Of a stretch of 64,000 nt of DNA, positions 1 to 11,886 are shown in pieces. Every line of letters begins with the position of its first letter. Position 1 is the first letter of the stretch. The DNA is from Suillus spraguei (taxonomy: Eukaryota; Basidiomycota; Agaricomycetes; Boletales; Suillaceae): NCBI GenBank assembly GCA_016800925.1, contig JABCPU010000315.1, positions 1-64,000 on the forward strand, read 5' to 3'. The translations under genes and the position numbers were made by a program. The notes beneath the pieces were generated by a model that did no database searches, was not told the DNA's origin, and worked only from the letters and a program-made list of their open reading frames with translations.

Positions 1-464
1 AACCACTCGAGAGCCATACCCTTAAGGTAGGATTGGGCGAAATTGACTTTAGCGCGTCCGGAACGGAAAGCGCTAGGTTTGCTCTGGAAGTTGAGCTCAC
101 ATTGGACGAAGAATGCCCGGAGCTTGCGAGGTTCGGACCCATCGAAGGTATCTGGCTCACGGACTTTGACTTTGCTATCATCCGAGGTGGGGGTGCGACG
201 GCTACTGCGAGCGAGGTGGTTAATGGCTACGGATAGTTGGGCTAGGACCCGGTCCTGAGGGTTTAGGTGGATTTTATCTTCTTCGTCATCCAGGTCCTCA
301 TTGTCCAGATCATCAACTTCATCATCTGGTAGGTTACTGCGCAGCTCATCATCAAAGCGAATGGTCAGGCGCGAATTGGAGTCTGGGTTATCCGGGTTCC
401 GAGTTGGTGTTATCGGATCCAGTCTGGCTTGACGGGCGGAGATACTTTGACCTATGTCGCTCAT
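1..464 (-). CDS. Ty3/Gypsy Gag protein, N-terminal part (runs off the left edge)
   Basis: Reading leftward from an ATG at 464, an open frame of 154 codons continues to the edge without a stop. The first 60 or so residues are acidic and low-complexity, with a run of Asp and Glu. From about residue 105 it reads VREPDTFDGSEPRKL followed by a segment ending KGMALEW, the core signature of the retrotransposon Gag domain (capsid-like protein that packages element RNA) in basidiomycete Ty3/Gypsy elements. An LTR in the same orientation lies 163 bp upstream (628-1396), so this is the 5' end of a possibly intact minus-strand element whose pol lies outside the window. Bases 465-627 would be the leader. 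No break was seen. Confidence 0.85.
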   Translation of the reverse strand, partial: MSDIGQSISARQARLDPITPTRNPDNPDSNSRLTIRFDDELRSNLPDDEVDDLDNEDLDDEEDKIHLNPQDRVLAQLSVAINHLARSSRRTPTSDDSKVKVREPDTFDGSEPRKLRAFFVQCELNFQSKPSAFRSGRAKVNFAQSYLKGMALEW

Positions 465-627
465 GCTTGCGCGGCGTTGAGAGAAACTGGTAAATGTTTG
501 GACGATGGGTGTGGGATCTCGTTGGATCGGACCAAGTCCAGCTCCTCGGAGTGTGTTCTGAGCTTTACGGGGAGCATGATATGGGATGGTTGCTAAGTTA
601 CTCGGAAAGGTTTGAGTTCGAATATAC

Positions 628-1396
628 TGTTAAGACTGTACTCAAGGGTAGAGAGATCCGAAGGGCTTTGGCCTCAGTTCGTACACTGTGCCCCTTTCTC
701 GAGTAATGCCCCTTATTTCAGGGAGGAGTTATTCGTCCGAAGACCCGGAAGGGGTTGCGTGACGGATCCGGGTGTCCGAAGGTGTCGGATATAATACGTC
801 CGAAGGTAATTCGGAACGTAAGGAGAGGACAGAGATTAAGGCTAGTTTCGGAACGAGTTCCTAACTAGAAACTAATGGAGATGGACTATCCGAAGATAGA
901 GTCGGAGGTATAGACTATAGGAGTCAATCCTAAGTCTCAGAAGGTGACTTAAAGCGGAGAGTGGCTTAAGTCCGGAGGAGGCAGAATGAGTAGAATCTAA
1001 GATGATATTCGAACTAAGGTTCTACGGAGATCTACAAGTGGTTTATATACAGTAAGTATCTAAGACGGATAATTAGCAAGTCCGGGACCGAGGGCTATGT
1101 ACGAAGTGTAACAGAAGTCTATTAGTTATTGCACAGCGGATCAGTAAGCATGAATCGGAAATGAACACAGGAAAAGGATCAGTAACACAGGACGGAAATA
1201 TAAACAGCCGGAGTACCGGTAGTAGGAGAAATGACGAAAGGAGATAGACGCAGATGTTCACCAGGGAGTTAAGGTGCGAGAAGTGAGTACATTCAAAAGG
1301 GTGGTTTGGACAGGATCTGTGGACCGGACGGATATGGAAACGATCGGATCTGGACGGATATGATCGGATCTGAGATTAGAAGTATGGTATATGACA
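628..1396 (-). mobile_element. LTR family A, 5' LTR of the minus-strand Ty3/Gypsy element
   Basis: On the minus strand this begins TGTCATATACCATAC and ends GGTCTTAACA-like, giving TG...CA termini. Six more copies of 735-770 bp occur in the window. This is the only copy with internal element sequence beside it: gag starts 164 bp inside. The bases flanking it (TATAC inside, GCTCA outside) do not match, as expected for one LTR of a full element. Immediately downstream in the coding sense lies GTATATTCGAACTC and not the TGG start expected of a standard tRNA primer-binding site. Confidence 0.9.
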
Positions 1397-1609
1397 GCTC
1401 ATGAGAGCTCTCTGTTATACAGTGGCTCAAAAAGTGTCCAAATGTTTGTGGAAATTTGTGTAATTGCTTCACTGTGAGTCAGGGTGTGGAAATATGACTA
1501 AGCCATAGTGAATTGTCAGGAAGCCCTGTTTCTCAGCTTTATTAGTGTTCCCTATGGCGTGTGAATCCACTCACACCATACGAATATATGGTCATTTTAA
1601 TTTGATGAC

Positions 1610-2496
1610 TGTTAGTGACCTAGCCAGGTGCTAAGGAACTTGAGTGGCGTCTGCGACAGGCACTCTATCAAGAGCGGCAGCCCATGCATATTGGTCGCAT
1701 AGCATGGAGTGCACTAGTTGCATTGGTCGGAGGTGGGCGCTATGCGCTGTCTCACAACCTACGTCACAGAGACAAGGTTCTTGACGACGATCAAAGGTGT
1801 AGAAGCGATGAGCTTCTACAAAGTTCAAATAGCAACAATAAGCTTATGAAAAGCTTATCGAAAGGAAGTTCAGGGTCGAAGATCAAGTAGATTCAAGTTA
1901 AAGAAGTACAAAGGCTATCTGCGCATATTTATATGTAAGATTGAAGCAGAGCACGAATATGTAAGTATCGCTGGATTAAGTATGAAGTCAGATAGCCAAT
2001 AGGAAGACGCATGCTCATGAGTGAGTCAGAGGCGTATGAACCAATGAATGCACACATGTCAAAAGGGAGTCACAGGTGCGGAGCTGAAGGTATAAAGAGT
2101 ATGAGCCAATGAGGCGACACACGAGTCATAGGTAAATGCAAAGGAAAAGATAAGAGGAAATACGACACTGGACATAGTCCCTGAACCAGAGGGCTGATTG
2201 TGTGAACCAGGGGTTAGCACATGTTGAAGTGCAGGAGAAGGTGTCGGATGCGACAGAGGCATTTGAGATGCGAGAAGTGCGGGGAGTGCGAAGAGTGCGG
2301 ATGAGCGCAGAGAGTGCTGGAAGAGTGCATGTTTAGCGGTGATGGAGGAGGCGAGCATAGGCAAGGTAAGGAGTGACGACAGCAAGCCAGATGAGGTAGT
2401 GGAGGACGAGGGTGGAGGTCTTGTTGGGACGAGAGTAGACAGCAACACATAGGAGGAAAAATGATAGTAGGGGCGCAAGAAGGTGTTCTTGTAACA
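1610..2496. mobile_element. Solo LTR family E inserted in the Tc1 left arm
   Basis: The insertion begins TGTTAGTGACC and ends TTCTTGTAACA, giving TGTTA...TAACA termini typical of LTRs. The 5-bp target duplication ATGAC is perfect (1605-1609 and 2497-2501). Removing it restores continuity with the right arm of the Tc1 element, which proves insertion after that element was in place. No internal retrotransposon sequence is present and no other copy was noticed. Open frames within it (for example 2059-2505 on the minus strand) look fortuitous. Confidence 0.85.
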
Positions 2497-2861
2497 ATGA
2501 CTCATTCGGACACTTTTTGACTTTCAGTTTGACCAACATCTCTATAATTCTGACACTTTGTGTGACCTCCTTTTGCTTTAATCACTTATGCCACTCTTCT
2601 AAACATATTATTTATCCATTTCTGATATTCCTCCTTAGCTATCTTGCTCCACCCTGCTGCAACTCTGTCCTATAGCTGAAATAGCCTCTGTGGTGAATTT
2701 TAATAGGCTGTATGCAATTTCTTGAGTAATTGCCAAAGATATTTAATAGATTTGAGGTCTTGGTACTATTCTGGCCATTATAGGACACTAATATTGTGAT
2801 CTTAAAACCATTTCATAGCTAACTTGAAAGCTCACTGTATATGACAAAAGATATCTTATTC

Positions 2862-3690
2862 ATTATATTCTAACTGGGCAGGTCATTAATGCTACTAAGT
2901 CTATCAAAATCATTGCTTCCATCATCTCCACTACTCTCTCAGCTCAGACAGTCAGTAATACCCTCAAGGTGTCCAATCTTAAAGCTGTAATGCAGAATGA
3001 AACTCTCTTTTATCTCCAACTCATATACAGACAAGATAAACTTTTTCTTTAAAGCATCAGTACTGGACTGTTATGACTGGAAATTGGTTATCTTGTCAGA
3101 TGAGACCAAAATACATAGTAAGGGGTCATGAAGCATGAAAAATTTGTGAAAAAAGGCAGGAGATCTACTGGAAAAAAAAGAAGTTAAACAAAGACTTATG
3201 TTTGGAGGATGAAACTTGATGGTATGAGGCCACATAGAACAAATATTTTCTATGAAATAGAGAGGATAATAAATACAGAGTGTCTCATTTTCATTTTAGA
3301 TAGATGTTTGCTAAGAAGCATGTAGGAGTTATGGATTAATAGAGAAGACACTTCCTTCCAATGAGATAATGACTCTAAGCAAACCTCTAAGTTGGGCACT
3401 GATTACTTGAAGGCCACAATGTTAGTATTATATACTGACTAGTGCAGTCCCAAGACCTCAAATTTATCAAATATCTCTGGCAATTACTCACGAAATTGCA
3501 TACAGCCTATTAAAATTCACCACAGAGGCTATTTCAGCTATAGGACAGAGTTGCAGCAGGGTGGAGCAAGATAGCTAAGGAAAAATATCAGAAATGGATA
3601 AATAATATGTTTAGAAGAGTGGCATAGGTGATTAGAGCAAAAGGAGGTCACACAAAGTGTCAGAATTATAGAGATTCTGTTGGTCAAACT
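2862..3690 (+). pseudogene. Tc1/mariner transposase, heavily decayed
   Basis: Fragments in shifting frames show the order of a DDE/D Tc1 transposase. VILSDETKIHSKG near 3090-3130 carries the first catalytic Asp. A QDNDSKQTS-like segment near 3360-3400 carries the second. QDLKFIKYLWQLL near 3452-3492 corresponds to the usual SPDLNPIEYLW block; the third acidic position is not conserved there. The C-terminal block, ending with an IKAKGGHTK-like motif near 3640-3660, lies in the right arm. Many stops and frameshifts make it inactive. Confidence 0.7.
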
Positions 3691-3908
3691 GAAAGTCAAA
3701 AAAGTGTCCGAATGAGTCATCAAATTAAAATGACCATATATTCGCATGGTGTGAGTGGATTCCCACGCCATAGGGAACACTAATAAAGCTGAGAAACAGG
3801 GCTTCCTGACACCTCACTATGGCTTAGTCATATTTTCACATCCTGACTCACAGTGAAGCAATTACACAAATCTCCACAAACATCCGGACACTTTTTTGAG
3901 CCACTGTA

Positions 3909-4662
3909 CATCTCGACACGATCATTCGCGCATCACACTTGCTACCGATTTTCGGCAATGATTTTATTGAAGATGACATTAAATTTCACAACTCCCTGGA
4001 TTTGTTTAAAGGTTTCTATGTAAACAAATTTGTAGATCATAGCTCGTTCGAAATAGCATCCTTGACTTGATCACTTTGCATCTTAGCTCTCTTAATAGCA
4101 ACCTAGCCATGTATCTCCTCAAAGACATGAAGTCCGTGTCAAGCAAAAATGTCCAGTCTTGAGCTCAGCTGAGCCAGCTTACTCGACTTTGTGCAAAATT
4201 TCAAAATTTCAAGTGCGATTAAGTAATGTGCACATTTCCTGATGAACCGGCATGACCTCAATTGCTTTCCAGGAGCGCGTGCATATATCGACTGGCAATG
4301 GTGTATAGCACGGGATATGCTCGATGAAGGTTATCTAGTGCTCTGCAGGGAGCAGGAGGTTTTGGTTTTTGCTTGATTTTAATTTTCGTTTGTAGTACTT
4401 AATTTGTTAACCACTGTCGCAACACCCCAGCCATGTGTTCTATCTCTATTCTTTCAAGATCATTGACATTGAAAGTGACTAACCAAACTGCCAATGAAGA
4501 CAAGGCTTGAAGCACGCACATTCTGTTCAGTTTCAGTGACCAGGGGATATTATCAAAGCAAAAGATGTCTCAAATACCCTATATGACATAGAAAGGTAAG
4601 TACACGAATAAGAAAAGATAGTCGCCATAGTTCGATTGTGCCTCAAATCATACGGGCCTCAT
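3909..4662. other. Gene-free spacer and 3' flank of the first membrane-protein gene
   Basis: No convincing coding region was seen on either strand. The right part (about 4440-4662) resembles the 3' flank of the paralogous gene at 7610-7778, for example GCTTGAAGCACGCACATTC against GCTTGAGGCACAAACATTC, so the tandem duplication unit included this downstream sequence. Confidence 0.5.
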
Positions 4663-6969
4663 TTAATCAACTTTCACAAATTTCTTATTTGTTTCATCGT
4701 CTTTCTCAGACTCGTCCAGCCACACCTTCACATCCTCGTTGTTGATAATCCCATCCTTGCTGAAATCTTCGAGTGTCAGACTCCCGGCAGCGGATGCCAT
4801 AATGAGATGAAGGGTGTTCGATGGATCGAATGTGGTCCTATAGCCCCTGTTCCGTAAGATACTATACAAAGCACAAGCGAATGTGAGGATGGTGAGAATC
4901 GTGCTGGGAATGACAGCAGGAAGATATGTCGCCGACCGCTGAGTCCAACCTATCGTTGATATGTACATCGTCCCATTGACCGGGGACTGGAGCTCGACCG
5001 GGATGGTATTATTGGGAAAGCTATTCACAACCATAAACCCAGAGCGAAGGAACTGCCAAACGATGCTAGGTCAATCTGGATTGGACCCAAAGGATCAGAA
5101 CCCTCACTGTGGCAGAAAACTCAACAACCCCACGCCAATATTCCTCCTAAGAAAGGTGTAACTTAAGGTGGACAAAGACGTTGCACCATGGAACTGACCA
5201 GTTCTTTGTAAACTGTCTGATTTCCAAGATTATCGCCTATAGTTGTGGTAGTAGTTGAAGAATAGATGGAGAATAGAGTATCTCCGATCGTGCTGCTCAC
5301 AAGCCCCTGTGAGCTGATCGACTGAAACTTGGCAACGCCAGCCACGAATGACAGTAGCTGAACATTCTCTGACTGGAAAGGAGTAGATGAAATGATCTCC
5401 GAAGAAATGAGGTCATTGGAATAATCAGCGCGGACTGTGGTCAACAGTGGGGTCACTTCGCACACGCTTGGGCCAAGGAAACTATACTTGTCAAATCCTT
5501 GTGAAAGAATTGCTATAGGAACAGAATCGGTCAAGAACTACAAACGCATATTTGTAATGGCTTACTGAAGTTTGTAGCAATTTGACTCAGATTCATAGGC
5601 CCTGGGCACACAATGGAAGGAAGGAAACCACTCGACGGGTTCGCATTTCCACTTGCATCCACCATTGTCACATAGTTCTGTGTTATGGGCGTATCTAGGA
5701 GCTGACAGTAAATTCGAGGCAAGATATATGCGGTCAGAACTCACTGGCACCGCAGTTTCCAACTATATTCCACAGTCGAAGACCAGCAAGGGAGTTGTTC
5801 AAAGCAGCCGCTGCGTTGGCATAGACGACTTCAGAGTTGTTCGTGTTCAAAGTATACTGCGTGTCACTCGAGCCAATGGCTTGGCAGTTGATAGTGGCTG
5901 TTAACCCTTGCTGCAACATAGAATAGTTCCTGCTGAAACCCTGAGGGAGAGGCAAGCTAGTACGGTTTCCTGGCACCGGTCTTGTGTTGACGGTGACGTT
6001 TCCACCAGAAAATCCGAGACGAGTACCATTAGGACCCGGAGTTGCATGTGAACCGGAATATTCGTTGATGGTGGGCACGATCCCCTCTACAACACGTCAT
6101 CACAAAACAGTTTGAATGGCCTGATAATCTGGACCTACGAGTAGATATATTATATTTTACGCCATTGAAATTAAATGTTCCAGGAAGACCATAAGTCTGC
6201 CCTGCCGCAGATATTCCACTTAGCATTCCACCGATATCGAGAACCTCGAAAGCATCGTCCCGGACTTGGGTTGTTCATTTTAGAAGAAACAGACGAAGCA
6301 TTTAGAGTTAGAGATACGCACTGTCAGCGTAACCTTGATTTTTATACTCGTTGAAGAGCATGGACGAAAAGGCGGTTCCAGTAATGTCAAGTTCGTATCC
6401 TTGCATATTAATTGGTAGCGAGAAGTAGACTGGTGTCAGGAGAGTTGTCCATCTATATCGGCACTTAAATTAGACAACACTGCGACAGTATGAGGCTCTC
6501 AGTAACAAGTTACCCAGCTGTCAAGAGTCTCAGCACACCAAAGACGAATAGCGTCAGGGTGGTCAATCGGAAGTACTCAGGTCTCAAAATGGTCGTGCCC
6601 TTCGTCAAAGCAACGCCGGCGCTTAGCTGAACGAGAGAGATGGGCCGTGATATCCGATGCCTCAATGCCTCTTTCATTGAAATCGTAAAAAGGCTAGGGG
6701 AATGTCCGTCTCTATGTGAGTGGTATGCTAGAGAGAGTAAAAGGGTATACAGACGTAGCGGTAGTCACCGAGAGCACAGTTGCTATTGATGTGATTGCCA
6801 TTGTCAACTCTTGGGGGTGGTTCTTCCATAAGTTGCTAACTTGGTCGGACGGAGAGAGATAACCATGATAGAGAACTGAGCCAAGAAATCCGTACCCAAA
6901 TCCCAGGATCATAACCTGGCTACTGATGACAGCGATGTGGCGTAGAAAGTGCGCAGACACACGAAACAT
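4663..6969 (-). CDS. Hypothetical multi-exon membrane glycoprotein, paralog 1
   Basis: The start ATG at 6969 aligns with that of the neighbouring paralog and opens with MFRVSAHFLRHIAV. Coding sequence is split into at least seven exons by short GT-AG introns; one donor after LLTAG (near 6510) joins an exon starting WTTLLTP. Hydrophobic segments lie at about residues 10-35 and 55-75, and again around TLTLFVFGVLRLL in exon 2. A large predicted extracellular part follows, rich in N-glycosylation sequons (NVT, NRT, NYS, NNS). One last membrane span (PAVIPSTILTILTFACA) precedes an acidic cytoplasmic tail ending KKFVKVD. I recognise it only as an agaricomycete-type family of unknown function. No enzyme motif is visible, so a receptor, adhesion or transport role cannot be chosen. 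It looks intact. Confidence 0.7.
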
Positions 6970-7778
6970 CGTAGGGAGGGTGGGTAGTGCAGAATCGATC
7001 CTGGTAGTCAGATACAAATATAATTTATTTTGCGGAGTACTAACCTTCAAAATTTCTGGCGCCTCGACTGTATCACGTTCGTAGCTCCATGGTAGCGGGA
7101 TCTCGTAACTAGAAACGAGGCTAAACTTCGTCAGCCTAGTGTGAAATAGTAAAAGGCATTATTCTGTCCTGGATTCATATAATTAAAGTGACATAGTAGA
7201 ATTCTTGAGACGAAGAGGGGTTGGCCGATGGCGGTGATGTGACTTCTCGTAAACCAACATTACATAAAAATATCGTGGAACTCGGGTTACAAATAACGAA
7301 AATAGTAAATCAACGTTGCTCACATATCGGGCTAGCATCATATCGTATAGAGCATGGCACACTACTGGTAACTAAGTATACCATTAAACCTTGATTGTCG
7401 AAGTCATTAGATGTTGAACAAACATGGGGCTTAGGCATACATAGTATATACACGACGAAGGAACTACTCGACGTCATTTACCAGTGGCAACAAACCGAGG
7501 GTGTTTACTACTAGGTGGCTAACCGTAGTACAAACCTAATTCGACTATTCCAGACTCAAACTCGACGTGGACAAAATTCGAGCCTCGTTTGGGACTCCGG
7601 GAACAGTCCAGGACCATACCAACCGGCTTGAGGCACAAACATTCCGTTCAGTACTTTTGAGTGTCATATTTCGATAACAGGAAGTCGTCAATGCTGGAAA
7701 CATGTCAAGTGTACTATGTAGCATAAACAGGAGAAATGGGTATACGAGTAAACTGCCATAGCGCGATGGTACCCAGAA
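6970..7778. promoter_or_regulatory. Spacer between the tandem paralogs: promoter of the first, 3' flank of the second
   Basis: No gene is visible. By position it must hold the promoter and 5' leader of the gene starting at 6969 and the 3' end of the gene ending at 7779. No clear TATA or CAAT element could be assigned. A block at 7545-7582 (CTATTCCAGA...AACTCGACGTGGACAAA) recurs at 14793-14830 upstream of the acyl-CoA oxidase gene, so a short dispersed repeat is present. Confidence 0.4.
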
Positions 7779-10107
7779 TCATACGGGCATCATTTGAACA
7801 ACTTTCACAAACTTCTTCACATCATCGTTGTCCTTGGACTCCTCTAACTGCACCTCCACACCCTCGTTGGCAACAATCCCTTTATGACTGAAATCTCCCA
7901 GTTTCAGATCCCCAGTAGCGGATGCCATAATGACATGAAGGGTGTTTGACGCATCGAATGTGGTCCTATAGCTCCTGTTCTTGAAGATACTGTACAAAGC
8001 GCAGGCAAATGTAAGGATGGTAATGATAGTGCTGGGAACGATAGCGAGAAGATATGTCGCCGACCGCCAGCTTGAAGTCCAACCTATCGTCGATATGTAT
8101 ACTGTCCCATTGACTGTGGACTGGAGGTTGGCTGGGATACCACTGGAGTAGCTACCCTCAGCCATGAACCCGGAGCGAAGGAACTACCAACATTAATTTT
8201 AAATTGGACCTAAGGGATAAGAAAACTCACTGTCGCAGAAAACTCAACAACGCCACGCCAATACTCCTCCTAAGAAAGACATAACTTAATATGGACAAAG
8301 ATCTTGCAACATGAAACTCACCAGCTCATTGTAAACCTGTGTCTGATTTCCAAGACTATCGCTTATAGATGTGGTAGTTGTTGAAGAATAGATGGAGTAC
8401 AGAGTATCTCCGATCGTGCTGCTCATAAGGCCTTGTGAGCTGATCGACTGAAACTTGGCAACTCCAGCGATGAATGACAGTAGCAGAATATTCTCTGGTC
8501 CGAAAGGGGTGGGTGAAATATACTCGGAAGAAATTAGATCATTTGAATAATTAGCGCGGACGGTGGTAAACCACGGGGTCACTTCGCACACACTTGCGTT
8601 AAGGAACCGATACTTGTTAAATCCTTGGGAAAGAATCGCTATAGGAACAGAATTGGTCAACAACTACAAATACATATTTCAATGGCTCACTGAAGCTTGT
8701 GTAAGTTTGACTCAGATTCGCAGAAGTTTGACTCATAGCGGTAGGCCCTGGGCACACAACGGAAGGAAGAAAGCCACTCGACGAGGTCGCATCTCCACTT
8801 GCATTCAGCATGGTCGCATATTCCTGCTTTACGGACGTATCTAAGAGCTGATAGTAAGTTTGAGGCAGGATATACGCGGTCGGAACTCACTAGCACCGCA
8901 GTTTCCAACTATACTCCACAGGTTAAGACCAGCAATGGAGTCGTTATCAGCCGCTGCGTTGACATAGACAACTGTAGAGTTCATGTTCAAAGCATACTGC
9001 GTGTTATTCAAGATGGGCCAGCAGCTGACATTGGCCGTTAGGCCTTGCTGTAACATGGAATAGTTCCTGCTGAAGCCCTGAGGAAGAGGCAAGCTGGTAC
9101 GGTTTCCTGGCGTCGGTCTTGTGTTGACTGTGACATTTCCACCAGAAAATCCGAGACGAGTACCGTTAGGACCCGGGATTGCATGTGAACCGGAATATTC
9201 CTCGATAGCGGGCACAATCCCCTCTAGGTACACAACACGTCATTGCAAAACAGCGACCTGAGAATCGGAACCTACGAGTAGATATATTATATTTTACGCC
9301 ATTGAAATTAAATGTTCCAGGAAGACCATAAGTTTGCCCTGCCGCAGAAATTCCACTTAGCATTCCGCCGATGTCGAGGACCTCGAAAGCATCGTCCCGG
9401 ACTTGTGTTATTCATTTTATAAGAAACGGATAAAGCACAGAGAAAGTAAAGACACGCACTGTCAGTGAAACCTTGATTTTCATATTCTTGCAAGAGCTCG
9501 GCGGCAAACGCGGTTCCAGTAATGTCCAGTTCGTATCCTTGCATGTTAATTGGCAGTGAGAAGGGGGTTGGTGTCAGGAGAGTTGTCCACCTATATCCGC
9601 ACTTAAATTAGACAACACTGCAATAAGAAGATGCTCTGAGTAGCGAGTTACCCAGCTGTCAAGAGTCTCAGCACACCAAAGACAAACAGCGTCAGGGTGG
9701 TCAGTTGGATGTACTCAGGTCTCAAAATGGCCGTGCCCTTCGACAAGGCGACACCGGCGCTTAGTTGAACGAGAGAGATGGGTCGCGACATCCGGTGTCT
9801 CAATGCTTCCTTCACTGAAATCGTAAAAAGACTAGGGGAATGTTCATCTCTATGTGAGTGGTATGCTATGGAGAGCAAAAGGGTATACAGACGTAGATGT
9901 AGTCACTGAAAGCACAGTTGCTATCAATGTGACTACCATTGTCAACTCTTCGGGGTGATTCTTCCATAATATGCTGACTCGTTCAGATGGATAGATGGAA
10001 CCATAATACAGAATTGCGCCAAGAAACCCGTACGCAAATGCCAGGATAATAACCTGGATACTGATGATAGTGGTGTGGCGTAGAAAGTGCGCGAACGAAC
10101 GAGACAT
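7779..10107 (-). CDS. Hypothetical multi-exon membrane glycoprotein, paralog 2
   Basis: This is the tandem duplicate of the 4663-6969 gene, same strand, same exon order. The ATG at 10107 opens MSRSFAHFLRHTTII. Exon 1 carries two hydrophobic stretches, exon 2 contains KEALRHRMSRPISLVQL, and the extracellular region starts near YLEGIVPAIEEYSGSHA and carries several N-glycosylation sequons. The C-terminal span (YLLAIVPSTIITILTFACA) is followed by an acidic tail ending VVQMMPV, seven residues longer than in paralog 1. All exons stay open, and differences from paralog 1 look spread and often conservative, suggesting both copies are under selection. Function is unknown. Confidence 0.7.
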
Positions 10108-11886
10108 CGTAGAAGCAGAGTGGGTTGTGCGGACTCGATCCTGGTACTCTGATATAAATATGATCTATTTGACGGAGTACTAACCTTCAAAGTTTCTCAG
10201 AGGTTCCTTGCATCGCGAGATGAAGTTCGTTTGTAGAAACATTGTAGCGGCATCTCGTAACAACTCCATATGTGATGGGTGCGCGAGACGCAAGTGTTCA
10301 TGCTGTGAACTCAGAACGATCGATTAGTCAGATTTTACTCGGTTCCTTCGAGCTTCTTCAAACCCCGGCACTAAAAAGACCCCAGACTCTCCTCGCCTGT
10401 CGAACACAAATCTCATTCAATAATATTGGGCTCTATTACAGAAGAACTTCGTTGTACCATAACCTGGCAGGTTTTGAAGTTTTGGTGATCCCTGGCTTCG
10501 ATTATTTGTTTCAATAATAAATATTGCCATGAAAATTTCACGAAAATTGTACTTGCAGATTGGTGACAGCCTCACTAACTACTGATAACTATTAGACGTT
10601 GTACGTTTCAAGTGGATGGTCTTGTGCAGCGCTGCATGTGCTCATGCTATCAATAACTATATAAAGAAAACTACGAGACTCACCACACAGGAATACATTG
10701 ATGATAGATGAAACAACAGTCGCTTCTAACATAACCATGCCAGCCCAGTGCTCGGCGCTCATGATGGTAAACTTGAACCTCCATCAATGCATCATGTTCG
10801 GATAACACATGGAAAGAGCGCAAACCTCTCGTGTATAACCCCATACAATAAATTGGATTACACGCGTAAAATTGAACACGCCTACTACTATGTAAGTGAC
10901 TGAGTGGCAATCGATGAAAATGCGCAAATAATAATGATGATAACGCCTAGCTACAAACTCGTGTATCCGGTCATCCTCACTAGTACTCTTAGAGTAAAAA
11001 AGACAAAAGAGCAAGTGTGGCATGATATTTCTATATCAGATGACCTAGGCGCGCGCTTACTACATAGTAAAAATTTCCCAAAGCCACTTGCCACTTCGTG
11101 ACTTGTGGCAGGCATTATACACACAACTCTAACTTAATTAGGGCGCATGAGGGCAAGTTTAGATTTGCAACACCTGCCAATAGCCGCCTTAAACTTTAAC
11201 TTTCCGGGACTTCCTTTCTTCTACAGCATGTACGCGCCAATTGCCAGTGTTGCCGATTAACCGGCGCTAGGTTTGTCGTATCTCAGATCATAGGTTACGA
11301 ATTCAAAGGCGGCGCTCGGATGCTACTGATTAACGCGCAAAACAGGTGGTAAACAGCCTCTTCGATTCTGCAAGGAAGTCTGATCAGTTCGTTGCTTCTG
11401 AATTCTAGTGCCCCACACAGCTGGAACCATTTCGCTTGCTCGCTTCTCATGTTTATTGGCCAGAAAATGACATACCTGGACACCATCAAACCTCTGAATG
11501 AATTTATTTCGGTGCCGGGCAGAACACTGAGTGGTCGTGACCAAGTACCTCTGAAGTTTCCAGTCGCTGGGAACAGACATGCCAGTAGTCGCGTGTGAGG
11601 TGCTGATGTCCCTTCTACTGATGTTATCTTCCTAACAACGATGAACCTCCGCGTATTAATACTTGTTGCTGAGTTCTAAGATCAATCCTATCGCAGGTGA
11701 TTAATGGTTCTTGGACCTATTGTATCAACTTACTGCATATATCGACTTCAAAAATGACTGTAGTAATTGACTCACTGAAATAAGGAAATACTGGTACATG
11801 TGCGTTGATATACCTCACAAATTGACAAGGATCCAAGAAAACCAAATACCATGCTAGCTTACATCACTACTCTGGTGCTGAACATC
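10108..11886. other. 1.8-kb gene-free interval
   Basis: Only short unconnected open frames occur (for example 10272-10517 plus, 11323-11580 minus); none shows a recognisable motif or a plausible splice chain. The left end (10108 to about 10270) should contain the promoter of the gene starting at 10107. No repeat, tRNA or transposon end was noticed. Confidence 0.45.

Larger units (their letters stand above)
1420..3906 (+). mobile_element. Decayed Tc1/mariner element with about 450-bp inverted arms, split by a solo LTR
   Basis: TA dinucleotides at 1418-1419 and 3907-3908 flank a sequence that begins CAGTGGCTCAAAAAG and ends with its near-perfect inverse. The inverted arms pair 1420-1609 with about 3713-3906, and after removing the solo LTR continue from 2502 to about 2762 against about 3454-3712. 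A CAGTG start and TA target duplication are typical of Tc1/mariner. The centre encodes a degenerate transposase on the plus strand, and its 3' coding part lies inside the right arm, so the left arm carries an inverted second copy of it. Confidence 0.85.

Noticed and set aside
604..627. tRNA-like T-arm GAGTTCGAAT
   Set aside because: No acceptor stem, D-arm or anticodon arm could be paired around it, so it is not a tRNA gene.
2059..2505. 148-codon minus-strand open frame
   Set aside because: It lies almost wholly inside solo LTR E, is Ser/Pro/Leu low-complexity and crosses the LTR border.
10272..11598. Several 60-85 codon open frames on both strands
   Set aside because: No motifs, no plausible introns, no similarity to neighbours; consistent with chance.
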